From Nocardia terpenica (GTDB lineage: Bacteria; Actinomycetota; Actinomycetes; Mycobacteriales; Mycobacteriaceae): DNA of 64,000 nucleotides. How positions within the stretch are numbered: position 1 is the first letter of the stretch; every line of letters starts with the position of its first letter. The DNA is taken from positions 558,001-622,000 of the forward strand of contig NZ_JABMCZ010000003.1 of NCBI RefSeq assembly GCF_013186535.1, in the 5' to 3' direction. Shown one piece after another: positions 8,790 through 19,552 of the stretch. A model generated the notes under the pieces. The model made no database searches and was not told where the DNA came from. It was given only the letters and a program-made list of their open reading frames with translations. Both the position numbers and the translations under genes were made by a program.

Positions 8790-10118
8790 TTATCGCGGAC
8801 CGCCGAACAGGATGGTCTCCATCAGGCTGATCACCCGGTCCTTCGGGCACCGGCGCGGATCCTCGCCGAACACCCGGCCGAGGTCGACCACCAGCCCGAA
8901 GGCCGCGTGCACCAGGATGCGGGCCTGCGCCTCGGGCAGCTCCGGGCGCACCGCGACCAGCAGCCGCACCCACTCGGCCACGATGAGCCGCTGGATATTG
9001 CGCAGCACGGTCCGCTCCTCGGCCGGGACATGGCCGAACTCCGCGTAGTACACGAAGGTCAGTTCCCGGTCGGCGAACGAGCCCGCGACATACAGGTCGA
9101 TCAGCTTCGACAGCGCCTCCGCGGGCGTGGCCGAGGACGCGGTGGCCGGACCGATCGCGCCCGACACCCGGTCGGCGGCCCGCCGGAACGCCGCGGCCAG
9201 CAGGTCGCTCTTGCTGCGGTAGTACCGGTACACCGCCGAGGCCGCCGACAGGTCCGCCGCCGTCGCGATGTCCTCGACGCTCACATTCGGATAGCCGCGC
9301 CGATGGAACAGCTCCACGGCCCGCTTCAGCAGCAGCTCGTGCTTGAACGACTGCGGGATCTCCACCGCGCGCGGCGGGCGCGGCCCCGACTCCACCGGCG
9401 GCAGATCGGCGCGGATCAGTGCCCACGCGGCCGAATTCAACACGGCGGTCAGGGATTTCGCCGGGAGCGCGGCGTGGTGGTCGCCGATGCTGGTGATCAC
9501 GCTGAACACGGCGACCGAGCGGATCATCCGGTCGCGGCGCGACAGTTCCGGGCGGAGCTCACCGATGAGGTCGCGCAGCGCCGTGACGGCCGTGCGGAAT
9601 TCGTCGCCGAGCGTCTTGCGGTCGGTCTCGTCGAGGTAGCGGCCCTCCCAGCGGATCAGCGTCACGGTCGAGCGATTGGCGATGGTCTCGGCGATCAGGG
9701 CGTCGAGCACGTGGCCGATCCGCCGCTCGGGGGCCCAGTCCGCGGCCCGCTCCGGGAGGGCGACCGCCGTCACGATGACCGCGCCCAGGCGTAGTAGCTC
9801 CTCGCGGAACAGCGCGTATTTGCTCGGGTAGTGCCGGTAGAGCGCGGCGGAGGAGATGCCGAGCCGGGAGGCGATGTCCTCCATGCTCACTCCGTGGTAG
9901 CCCAGCGAACCGAAGGCCGCCGCCGACGCGGCCGCGATCTGCGCCCGCCGGTTCTTCGGGCGCCGCCGGATCACCCGCTCCTGCGGCGCCGTCGGCTGGT
10001 CTGCTGAATGCGCGGCGCGCGATCCTCGGCTCATGGTTGCGACCTGTCGTTCGGATTGCGGGGCGCCCTCGCGGCGAGCGCGTGCGTTGTGGCGCTCCTC
10101 GACATTCATGTCCGCCAT
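8790..10118 (-). CDS. Double TetR regulator (two fused TetR units)
   Basis: About 442 residues, twice the usual TetR length. Two complete repressor units lie in tandem. The first HTH reads SMEDIASRLGISSAALYRHY and the second SVEDIATAADLSAASAVYRY, each followed by its own helical ligand domain, with a short Arg/Pro linker (PPVESGPRPPRAVEIPQSF) between them. Fused pairs are known in mycolate actinomycetes and can act as pseudo-dimers. The start is uncertain: ATG codons at 10118, 10109 and 10034 are all possible and none has a strong ribosome-binding site. The upstream gap holds a decayed hydrolase rather than an obvious target gene. Confidence 0.85.
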   Translation of the reverse strand: MADMNVEERHNARARREGAPQSERQVATMSRGSRAAHSADQPTAPQERVIRRRPKNRRAQIAAASAAAFGSLGYHGVSMEDIASRLGISSAALYRHYPSKYALFREELLRLGAVIVTAVALPERAADWAPERRIGHVLDALIAETIANRSTVTLIRWEGRYLDETDRKTLGDEFRTAVTALRDLIGELRPELSRRDRMIRSVAVFSVITSIGDHHAALPAKSLTAVLNSAAWALIRADLPPVESGPRPPRAVEIPQSFKHELLLKRAVELFHRRGYPNVSVEDIATAADLSAASAVYRYYRSKSDLLAAAFRRAADRVSGAIGPATASSATPAEALSKLIDLYVAGSFADRELTFVYYAEFGHVPAEERTVLRNIQRLIVAEWVRLLVAVRPELPEAQARILVHAAFGLVVDLGRVFGEDPRRCPKDRVISLMETILFGGPR

Positions 10119-10342
10119 CGTAACTACCAGGCAATTTGGCACGGTTCTGTGTTACCGGCGGTTTCGGGTGACCCGCCGCCGCGGCGCGCTTCCGTGGGCT
10201 GGTCGCCGGGCTCGTTCTCGACGCCGATGTTTTCGTCGAATATGTTGTGCCCCAGCTATTTTCGTCGCGGTAGGGCATTGCGGCGGTGGTGGCGGGTGTG
10301 ACCTCGGTTTCGGGATGTTCGCGCTGCGTTCGCGCGGGCGCA

Positions 10343-10699
10343 CGAGGGGACCAGCCGTGCGTCTATCGCCGCGGCCGCGCCGTCATCGACCTGTGGACGG
10401 GGCATGACCCGGTTTCCGGCAAGCTGCGGGACGCCGAGTGTCGCGGCGACACCCTCTAGCGCGGGCAAATCGCGCTCTCGGCCCCGGTCCGGAAGTACTG
10501 GCCCGAATTCGCGACCACCGGAAAGGCCGAGGTCACCGTGGTCGAGCTGCTGTCGCCCCGGGCCGGTCTGTCCAGCCTCGACCCGGACTCCGGCATCGGC
10601 GTCACGGAACTGACCGAGGGGGTCGGCGTGCGTGACGACACTGGATCGCTCCGCGCTGGCGGCCGTGGATCACCGGTACTGTGCGCGGCACTCGTCTAG
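10343..10699 (+). pseudogene. Decayed serine hydrolase (beta-lactamase/EstB family)
   Basis: One frame encodes recognisable pieces of the class C beta-lactamase/esterase fold: CVYRRGRAVIDLW from 10358, then DTL followed by a TAG at 10457-10459, then RGQIALSAPVRKYWPEF and VVELLSPRAGL, ending at TAG 10697. In the family, about 20 residues carrying the catalytic Ser-x-x-Lys separate DTL from RGQ; here they are missing and a stop lies at the junction. Both the N-terminus and the C-terminal two thirds are also absent. No start codon with a ribosome-binding site is visible. The rest of the 10119-10896 gap shows nothing definite. Confidence 0.6.
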
Positions 10700-10896
10700 G
10701 GGCCTATATCCGGACCATGGTCCGAAATGTCCTGGGACGCACGGGGAAATGTGGCTGAAAGTTTAATCGACCGACCGGTTTTCGGCGTGGTCTCGAAATC
10801 GCATCGTTTCGTATGCAACCTCTGGTTCCGGATGCTCCACGGCCCGTAGGCTGCGCAGCGACTCTTTACTCCCCATTTGCCCGGAACGGAGACACC

Positions 10897-11343
10897 ATGC
10901 GCACGGTGGACCTGGAGCGCACGATCCAGGCGCCCGTCGCCGATGTCTTCGACTGGCTCACCGATGCGACGAACTATCAGCGGGCGCCGTTCATTCGCCG
11001 CGTCACCCTCGTCCGACCGGGCGATATCGCCGAGCACGGGATCGGCGCGGTGCGATTACTGGTGACGCCGCTGCTGCGGGTCACCGAGGAGATCGTGGCC
11101 TACGACCCGCCGCGGATGATGCGCTACAAGATCCTCAGTTCGTTTCCGGCACTGCGCAATCAGGACGGCTGCATGCTCTTCGAGCCGATCGGCGAGCAGG
11201 CCACCCGGGTGCGCTGGCATTCCGAATTCGAGGTCGCGGCACCGATGTTCGCCGACGCCTGGACCCTGCTGGTGTGGCCGCTGGTGGTGCTGGGCATCCA
11301 CGGGGTGCTGCTCACCGCGGCCCGCGAGCTGAACCGCGGTTGA
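10897..11343 (+). CDS. SRPBCC/polyketide cyclase-like lipid-binding protein
   Basis: 148 residues. The N-terminus (RTVDLERTIQAPVADVFDWL) is the first strand and helix of the START-like SRPBCC fold, followed by a curved sheet and the long C-terminal helix. Proteins of this kind bind hydrophobic ligands or act as cyclases and aromatases; the specific role is unknown. GGAG lies seven bases before the ATG. The stop codon directly abuts the stop of the convergent oligopeptidase gene, leaving no spacer. Confidence 0.75.
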   Translation: MRTVDLERTIQAPVADVFDWLTDATNYQRAPFIRRVTLVRPGDIAEHGIGAVRLLVTPLLRVTEEIVAYDPPRMMRYKILSSFPALRNQDGCMLFEPIGEQATRVRWHSEFEVAAPMFADAWTLLVWPLVVLGIHGVLLTAARELNRG

Positions 11344-13464
11344 TCACTTCGGCATGAGCTGTCGCATGAAGTACGTGTAGCGCAGCGCCGTGGTGACGGC
11401 CGACTCGTCGATATTGGCCCCCGCGCCGTGACCGCCCTCCGCGCCCTCGTAGAACAGATACGGGACCTGCAGCGAGGCCAGCTTGGCGGCGAACTTGCGC
11501 GCATGCTGCGGCCCCACCCGGTCGTCCTTGGTGGTGGTCCAGACGAACGGCTCCGGATACCGCACCCCCGGTTTCAGTTGCTGATAGGGCGAGATCGAGG
11601 CCAGGAACGCGCGCTGGGCGGGATCGTCGACGCTGCCGTATTCGCCGACCCAGGACGCCCCCGCGGCGATCTGCTGGTAGCGCAGCATGTCCAGCAGCGG
11701 CACGCCGATGTCGACCGCGTTCCACATGTCCGGATGCTGTGTGAACTCGACCCCCATGAGCAGGCCGCCGTTCGACGCGCCGGTGATACCGAGATGTTCC
11801 GGCGTGGTGATCTTGCGGGCGACGAGATCTCTTCCCACGGCGGCGAAGTCGTCGAAGGCGCGCTGCCGGTGCGTGGTCAGCGCGGCCTCGTGCCACGCCG
11901 GGCCGAATTCGCCGCCGCCCCGAATATTGGCCAGCACGAAGGCCCCGCCGCGCGCCAGCCATAGCCGCCCCAGCACGCCGTCGTAGCGCGGCGTCATGGC
12001 CGTCCCGAAGCCGCCGTAGGCATTGAGGATGGTCGGATTGCTGCCGTCGAGCGGCATATCGGCCCGGTGCACGACGAAGTACGGCACCTGGGTGCCGTCG
12101 GCGGAGGCCACCTTCTGCTGATCGACCGTCAGATTCGCCGAATCGAATTGCGGCGGAACCGTTTTCACCGAATGCACGGCGTCGGACGCGGTGTCCAGCC
12201 GCCAGAGCGCGGTGGGTTGCAGGAACGAGGTGACGGTGAGGTAGGCCAGGCTGCCGTGCGCGTCGCTGGCCGCGGCGGCGAGAGCGGCATTGTCCGGCAA
12301 CGGCAGTGGCGTCGCCGCCCACGAACCGTCCGGACGCGGGGCGTAGGCCGTGGCGCGGCCGCGCACATCGTGCAGCGAGAGCACCACCGCCTGGTCGCGG
12401 GTGGTGAACACGCCCTGATAGGCGTCCGTCGGACCCGGCGTGTAGACGGCGGTCGGATGCAGCTGCTGCGGGTCGCGGGCCACCGCGTCGGCATCGAGCG
12501 ACACCAGTGTCCCGGTGGGGAAGGTGGTGCCGCCGACGGCCCACTCCTGATTCAGCGAGACCAGAATGCGATTCGCGATCAGATCCTGGACGACGGCCTT
12601 GGGCGGCAGGGCGAGCTGCGGGGTTCCGTTCGCGGTGACCAGCCGGTACTGATTCTCGAAGAACGATGGGCTGCGGTCGAGCAGGGCCAGCCGATGGCCC
12701 GCGCCGTCGGCGAGCACCTGCGGCGCCGCGCTCACATCGGTGTGCTCGCCGCGGCCGAGTTCCACGGCGGCGTCGAGGGGTTGGCCGCGCCGCCACTGTT
12801 TGACGATGAAGGCGTAGCCGGAGGTGGTCAGGTCGCCGGGCTGCCATTCCCGGCTGACCAGCAGCGTGTCGTCGTCGAGCCAGGCGACGTCCTGTTTACC
12901 GCGCGGCAGGATGAAGCCGGTCGCGACGAAACCCGGTGTGGCCAGGTCGAATTCGCGGACCGTGACCGCGTCCTCGCCGCCCTCGGACAGCTCGACCAGG
13001 CAGTGGGTGGCGGTGACCGGCGAGCAGTCGACGCCCTTCCACACCCAGTTCCTGCCCTCGTGGGCGGCGAGCGCGTCCAGATCCAGCACCGTGGTCCAAT
13101 GTGGTTGCGGCGACTCGTAATCGGGCTCCGACGTCTTGCGCAGGATGCCGCGGACGTGCCCGGCGTCCTGCCAGAAGTTGTAGATCTCGCCGCCGATGAT
13201 CATCGGCGTGGCCAGCCGGTCGGGCGAGTTGCCCACCTCCCGGGCCGCGGCCAGGTTTCCGGCGTAGCGCGGATCCTGTTGCAGCACACCGGTTGTCTTG
13301 GCATTCTCGGCGGAGACCCACTGCTGCACGCGGGGGCTGTCGGTCTGCTCCAGCTACTGGAACTGATCGGCAGGGGCCGAGGGCGAGCTGTTGCCGCACG
13401 CGGCCAGGGCCAGTGCGACCGCCATGACCAGCGCGGCCTGCCAACGCTTCCGTACTCGACCCAC
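11344..13464 (-). pseudogene. Prolyl oligopeptidase family lipoprotein with in-frame TAG at codon 37
   Basis: Family S9 serine peptidase. The catalytic Ser lies in GASNGG (codon 11773-11775), the Asp in DDRVGPQ and the His in GGHGAGAN, so the enzyme domain is complete. The true start is the GTG at 13464, six bases after GGGGAGG. It begins a lipoprotein signal peptide (ALVMAVALALAAC) followed by NSSPSAPADQFQ, then a TAG at 13356-13354, then LEQTDSPRVQQWVS in the same frame. Family members have Trp at this point, so a single TGG-to-TAG change explains it. Either the gene is inactivated, or the stop is read through, or translation restarts at GTG 13329 and gives an unexported protein. Confidence 0.8.
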
Positions 13465-13598
13465 GGTGCCTCCCCGAGATCATTCCGACGCACCGAGTAA
13501 ACCACGACCGACCGACAGGATGGGACCGAGAACGGATGCGGCCGATCCGGCGATAGTGGATTCCGGCCGAAAGCGCGCCGGACCAGGGGTGCGCCGGA

Positions 13599-14192
13599 TC
13601 AGCCCAGTGCGGCGAGGGCCATGCGGCGCAGGATGGGGCGGGCGCGAGTCGCGAGGGCGGCAGAGGCGCTGTGCGGAGTGGAGTTGATCAGGCCGAAGGT
13701 GGCGTGCGCTTGAACGCGCGCGGCCGGTTCCGGGAGGTCGGGGTGCAGTTCGCGCAGGACGGCCACCCACAGTTCGACGTATTGCCGCTGGGTGCGTCGC
13801 ACCTGGCGGCGCGCGGCATCGGGCAGGTTTTCCAGGTCGCGGTCCTGAATGCGGATGAGTTCCGGCTCGCCCAGCGCGAAGTCGAGATGGAACTCGATCA
13901 ACCCGTCCAATGCGTCCTGCGCCGAATCCGACCGCGCCACAACGGCTTTCCCGCCGTCGAGCAGTCGCTGACTCACCCCCACCAGCAACTCGACCAGCAG
14001 CGCCTCCTTGTTGGGGAAGTGCCGGTACACCGCCGGGCCGCTGATGCCCACCGCCGCGCCCAGGTCGTCCAGCCGCACGCCCGGGAATCCGCGATCGGCG
14101 ATCAGCCGCGCACCCGCCTCCAGCAACTGCTGCCGCCGCTGTGCCTTCATCTGCTCGCGGCGCGTCGGCGCGACGGAATCGCTGCTGGTCAT
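13599..14192 (-). CDS. TetR-family regulator divergent from the acyl-CoA degradation operon
   Basis: 197 residues. The HTH lies near residues 30-60 (VRLDDLGAAVGISGPAVYRH). The position matches M. tuberculosis Rv2506, a TetR gene divergent from the accD1/accA1 branched-chain degradation cluster, so the same role is likely: repression of the operon until its CoA-ester inducer is present. ATG 14192 has GGGAGG a few bases upstream (complement of 14198-14203), which is better than the start at 14204. The C-terminal half is short and probably binds an acyl-CoA, by inference from context. Confidence 0.85.
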   Translation of the reverse strand: MTSSDSVAPTRREQMKAQRRQQLLEAGARLIADRGFPGVRLDDLGAAVGISGPAVYRHFPNKEALLVELLVGVSQRLLDGGKAVVARSDSAQDALDGLIEFHLDFALGEPELIRIQDRDLENLPDAARRQVRRTQRQYVELWVAVLRELHPDLPEPAARVQAHATFGLINSTPHSASAALATRARPILRRMALAALG

Positions 14193-14221
14193 CGCGCCTC
14201 CCATCCTGTGACCTGGACAAC

Positions 14222-14269
14222 TCGGTTAATGCAGATTATCTTAGATTTCAGTTATTGGCGATTAACCGA
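14222..14269. promoter_or_regulatory. Spaced inverted repeat in the divergent TetR/accD1 promoter
   Basis: TCGGTTAAT at 14222-14230 is exactly inverted as ATTAACCGA at 14261-14269, with 30 bases of A+T-rich sequence between. It lies in the 94-base gap between the TetR start (14192) and the accD1 start (14287). This is the natural place for a site controlling both directions. The long spacing would need two dimers or a looped complex, so it is a candidate only. Confidence 0.45.
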
Positions 14270-14286
14270 TCGGGCAGGATGGCGTG

Positions 14287-15864
<1,578 letters not shown>

Positions 15865-15867
15865 TCG

Positions 15868-17910
15868 ATGATGATGCACAAATCGCACCCCGTCCCGTTC
15901 GACACCATCCTGGTCGCCAATCGCGGTGAGATCGCCGTCCGCGTCATGCGGACGTTGCGCGCCATGGGAATTCGCTCGGTCGCGGTCTACAGCGACGCCG
16001 ACGCGGAGGCCCGGCACGTGCGCGAGGCCGACGTCGCGGTGCGGCTGGGCCCGGCCCCGGCGCGGGAGAGCTATCTCGATATCGACCGCGTGGTGGACGC
16101 GGCGGTGCGCACCGGCGCGCAGGCGGTGCACCCGGGTTACGGCTTCCTGTCGGAGAATCCGGCGTTCGCGGCGGCACTGGCCAAGGCGGGCATCGTCTTT
16201 CTGGGGCCGCCCGCCACCGCGATCGAGGTCATGGGCGACAAGATCGCGGCCAAGAACGCGGTCGCCGTGTTCGGGGTGCCGGTGGTGCCCGGCATCGCCC
16301 GCCCCGGCCTCACCGATGCCGAATTGATCGCCGCCGCACCGGATATCGGCTTCCCGGTGCTGGTGAAGCCGTCGGCCGGGGGCGGCGGCAAGGGCATGCG
16401 CCTGGTGGAGGCGCCCGAGCAGCTGCCCGGCGCGCTGGCCGGCGCGCGGCGTGAGGCGGCCGCCTCGTTCGGTGACGACACGCTGTTCCTGGAGCGGTTC
16501 GTCGCCCGCCCCCGGCATATCGAGGTGCAGATCCTGGCCGACCAGTTCGGTCACGTCCTGCATCTGGGCGAGCGCGAATGCAGCCTGCAGCGGCGGCATC
16601 AGAAGGTGATCGAGGAGGCCCCGTCGCCGCTGCTGGATCCGCAGACGCGGGCCAGAATCGGTGCGGCGGCGTGCAATACGGCGCGCAGCGTCGACTATGT
16701 GGGCGCGGGCACCGTCGAGTTCATCGTGTCCGCGGACCGGCCCGAGGAGTTCTTCTTCATGGAGATGAACACCCGGCTGCAGGTGGAGCACCCGGTGACC
16801 GAGCTGATCACCGGCGTCGACCTGGTCGAATGCCAGGTGCGGGTGGCCGCGGGCCAGAAACTGGCGGTCGCGCAGGACGACATCCGGCTGACCGGGCACG
16901 CCGTCGAGGCCCGCGTCTACGCCGAGGACCCGGGCCGCGACTTCCTGCCCACGGGCGGGCGGGTGCTGGCGCTGTCGGAGCCGGAAGGCCCCGGCGTGCG
17001 GGTGGATTCGGGCTTGCGCACCGGATCGGTGATCGGCAGCGATTACGACCCTATGCTGTCCAAGGTCATCGCCTTCGCGCCCGACCGGGCCGAGGCCATC
17101 GCGAAACTCGATCAGGCCCTTGCCGATACGCTGGTGCTCGGCGTGCGGACCAATACCGACTTCCTGCGCTTCCTGCTCGCCGACCCGGATGTGGTCGCGG
17201 GCCGCTTGGACACCGGCCTGCTGGACCGGCGGGCCGTCGACTTCCGCGCGGCCACCGTGTCCGACGAGCAGTTCATCGCCGCCGCCGTCTACCACTGGCT
17301 GCGGCGCTGGCCCGCGAATCCGCAGGGGCCGTGGGAGATTCCGAACGGATGGCGGCTCGGCGACGCCGCGCCCACGGTGCTGCGGCTCACCGGCGGTGAG
17401 CGCACCGTGCATGTGCGGGTGACCGGCACGCCGGGCGACGGCCGGGTGTGGGTGGACGACGCCGAGCCCCGCGCGATGACGGCGGCGCTCGCCGACGCCG
17501 AACTCACCGTGACGCTCGACGGTGTGCGCGGCCGCTACCGGGTCGCCGACAGCGACGGGCAGCTGTGGGTGGCCGACGCGACCGGCATCGTCACGCTGCG
17601 CGAGACCGTCGAGATCGATCCGCGTGCGGGCGCCGAGCAGGTGGGTGAGGCCGAGATCCGCAGTCCCATGCCGGGTTCGGTGATCGCCGTGCCCGCCGCC
17701 CCGGGTGCGACGGTGGCCGCGGGGGCGCCGGTCGTCGTAGTCGAGGCGATGAAGATGGAGCACACGCTCACCGCGCCGCTGGCCGGAACCGTTGAGCTGC
17801 TGGTGGATTCGGGCACCCAGGTGCAGGTCGACCAGCTGCTGGCCCGGATCGTCCCCGAACCGGAACCGATTGAGCTCGATCGACACGACGAGAAGGAATC
17901 CCGCGCATGA
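15868..17910 (+). CDS. accA1: Acyl-CoA carboxylase alpha subunit (biotin carboxylase + BCCP)
   Basis: About 680 residues. The N-terminal biotin carboxylase domain starts at ILVANRGEIAVRVMRTL, with an ATP-grasp loop (KPSAGGGGKGMRLVE) and the active-site region EMNTRLQVEHPVTE. The C-terminal biotinyl domain carries VEAMKMEHT with the biotinylated lysine at about residue 629. It charges biotin with bicarbonate using ATP and passes the carboxyl group to AccD1. Three consecutive ATG codons (15868, 15871, 15874) make the exact start ambiguous. The gene begins three bases after the accD1 stop and overlaps the next gene by four bases, implying translational coupling. Confidence 0.92.
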   Translation: MMMHKSHPVPFDTILVANRGEIAVRVMRTLRAMGIRSVAVYSDADAEARHVREADVAVRLGPAPARESYLDIDRVVDAAVRTGAQAVHPGYGFLSENPAFAAALAKAGIVFLGPPATAIEVMGDKIAAKNAVAVFGVPVVPGIARPGLTDAELIAAAPDIGFPVLVKPSAGGGGKGMRLVEAPEQLPGALAGARREAAASFGDDTLFLERFVARPRHIEVQILADQFGHVLHLGERECSLQRRHQKVIEEAPSPLLDPQTRARIGAAACNTARSVDYVGAGTVEFIVSADRPEEFFFMEMNTRLQVEHPVTELITGVDLVECQVRVAAGQKLAVAQDDIRLTGHAVEARVYAEDPGRDFLPTGGRVLALSEPEGPGVRVDSGLRTGSVIGSDYDPMLSKVIAFAPDRAEAIAKLDQALADTLVLGVRTNTDFLRFLLADPDVVAGRLDTGLLDRRAVDFRAATVSDEQFIAAAVYHWLRRWPANPQGPWEIPNGWRLGDAAPTVLRLTGGERTVHVRVTGTPGDGRVWVDDAEPRAMTAALADAELTVTLDGVRGRYRVADSDGQLWVADATGIVTLRETVEIDPRAGAEQVGEAEIRSPMPGSVIAVPAAPGATVAAGAPVVVVEAMKMEHTLTAPLAGTVELLVDSGTQVQVDQLLARIVPEPEPIELDRHDEKESRA

Positions 17911-19067
17911 CCGACTTCCTGTCCACGGGCACGCTGCCCGACGAGTACCGCGAGTTGGCGCTCACCGTCCGCGATTTCGCGCGCCAGGTGGTGGCGCCCG
18001 TCGCCGCCAAACACGATGCCGACCACAGCTTCCCGTACGAGGTCGTGTCCGGGATGGCCGAGATGGGCCTGTTCGGGCTGCCGTTCCCGGAGGAGTTCGG
18101 CGGCATGGGCGGCGACTATTTCGCGCTGTGCCTGGCGCTCGAGGAGCTGGGCAAGGTCGACCAGAGCGTCGCCATCACGCTGGAGGCCGGGGTGTCGCTG
18201 GGCGCGATGCCGATCTACCGGTTCGGCGACGACAGGCAGAAGCGAGAGTGGTTGCCGCAGTTGACCTCCGGCCGCGCGCTGGCCGCCTTCGGGCTCACCG
18301 AACCCGGCGCGGGCAGCGACGCGGGCGGCACCCGCACGACGGCCGTGCTCGACGGCGGCGACTGGGTGATCAACGGCAGCAAGCAGTTCATCACCAACTC
18401 CGGTACCGACATCACCCGGCTGGTCACCGTGACCGCGGTGACCGGGACGACGGACGGCAAGAAGGAGATCTCCACCATCCTGGTGCCGACCGACACCCCG
18501 GGTTTCGTCGCCGAGCCCGCCTACAGCAAGGTCGGCTGGAACGCCTCCGACACCCATCCGCTCAGCTTCACCGATGTCCGTGTGCCGCAGGAGAATCTGC
18601 TCGGCGAGCGCGGTCGCGGCTACGCCAACTTCCTGCGCATCCTGGACGAGGGCCGGATCGCCATCGCGGCGCTGGCGGTCGGTGCGGCGCAGGGCTGCGT
18701 CGACGAGAGCGTGCGCTACGCCGGGGAGCGCGAGGCGTTCGGGCGGACCATCGGCCGCAATCAGGCCGTCGCCTTCAAGATCGCGCGGATGGAGGCGCGC
18801 GCCCACGCCGCCCGCACCGCCTACTACGACGCCGCCGCGCTCATGCTCGCGGGCAAGCCGTTCAAGAAGCAGGCGGCGATCGCCAAGCTGGTCGCCAGCG
18901 AGGCCGCCATGGACAATGCCCGCGACGCCACCCAGATATTCGGCGGTTACGGGTTCATGAACGAGTACGCCGTCGCCCGGCACTACCGCGACAGCAAGAT
19001 TCTGGAGATCGGCGAGGGCACCACGGAGGTGCAGCTGATGCTGATCGGACGGGAGCTGGGGCTGTGA
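17907..19067 (+). CDS. Acyl-CoA dehydrogenase (isovaleryl/short branched-chain type, FadE19-like)
   Basis: 386 residues, normal for the family. The substrate/FAD region AFGLTEPGAGSDAGG and the C-terminal ATQIFGGYGFMNEY signature are intact. The catalytic glutamate is in LEIGEGTTEVQ at about residue 370. It oxidises a branched acyl-CoA to the enoyl-CoA and passes electrons to ETF. In this operon that makes 3-methylcrotonyl-CoA from isovaleryl-CoA, or the matching step for 2-methyl branches, the likely reaction, although substrate choice cannot be read directly. It overlaps accA1 by ATGA and the MaoC gene by GTGA. Confidence 0.9.
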   Translation: MTDFLSTGTLPDEYRELALTVRDFARQVVAPVAAKHDADHSFPYEVVSGMAEMGLFGLPFPEEFGGMGGDYFALCLALEELGKVDQSVAITLEAGVSLGAMPIYRFGDDRQKREWLPQLTSGRALAAFGLTEPGAGSDAGGTRTTAVLDGGDWVINGSKQFITNSGTDITRLVTVTAVTGTTDGKKEISTILVPTDTPGFVAEPAYSKVGWNASDTHPLSFTDVRVPQENLLGERGRGYANFLRILDEGRIAIAALAVGAAQGCVDESVRYAGEREAFGRTIGRNQAVAFKIARMEARAHAARTAYYDAAALMLAGKPFKKQAAIAKLVASEAAMDNARDATQIFGGYGFMNEYAVARHYRDSKILEIGEGTTEVQLMLIGRELGL

Positions 19068-19552
19068 GCGAACCGGATGAGGGGAAGCGAATCGTGCAGC
19101 GCGGGTTGTGGTTCGAGGAGTTCGAGATCGGCGTGGTGTACGAGCACCGGCCCGGGCGCACCATCACCGAGGCCGACAACGTCCTGTTCACCACCCTCAC
19201 CATGAACACCCAGGCGCTGCACCTGGACGCGGCGTTCGCCGACGAGCTGCCGCCGTTCAGGCAGCGCCTGGTCAACTCCATGTTCACGGCGTCGACGCTG
19301 GTGGGCCTGTCGGTGGCGCAGCTGACGCAGGGCACCATCGTGGCCAATCTCGGTTTCTCCGATATCGCCTTCCCCAAGCCGCTGTTCCACGGCGACACCA
19401 TGTACGCCGAGACCGTGGTCACCGAGAAGCGGGAATCCAAGAGCCGCCCCGGTGAGGGCATCGTCACCTTCGCCCACACCGCGCGCAACCAGCACGGCGA
19501 CGTGGTGGCCACCGCGGTGCGCAAGACCCTGGTGCGGAAGCGGCCCGCATGA
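19064..19552 (+). CDS. MaoC-family (R)-hydratase-like protein
   Basis: 162 residues with a hot-dog fold of MaoC type. The N-terminus WFEEFEIGVVYEHRPGRTIT and the central ADNVLFTTLTMNTQALHLD carry the expected hydratase region, followed by NSMFTASTLVGLSV. The likely reaction is reversible hydration of an enoyl-CoA. As the Rv2499c counterpart it may supply the hydratase step (methylglutaconyl-CoA to HMG-CoA) between carboxylase and lyase; this is inferred from order, since no crotonase-type hydratase is in the operon. The GTG start overlaps the acyl-CoA dehydrogenase stop and the gene overlaps citE by ATGA. Confidence 0.85.
   Translation: MSEPDEGKRIVQRGLWFEEFEIGVVYEHRPGRTITEADNVLFTTLTMNTQALHLDAAFADELPPFRQRLVNSMFTASTLVGLSVAQLTQGTIVANLGFSDIAFPKPLFHGDTMYAETVVTEKRESKSRPGEGIVTFAHTARNQHGDVVATAVRKTLVRKRPA

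Noticed and set aside
12067..13500. A 477-codon plus-strand frame opposite the prolyl oligopeptidase
   Set aside because: The minus strand encodes the full S9 peptidase with catalytic residues; the plus frame has no domain and atypical composition.
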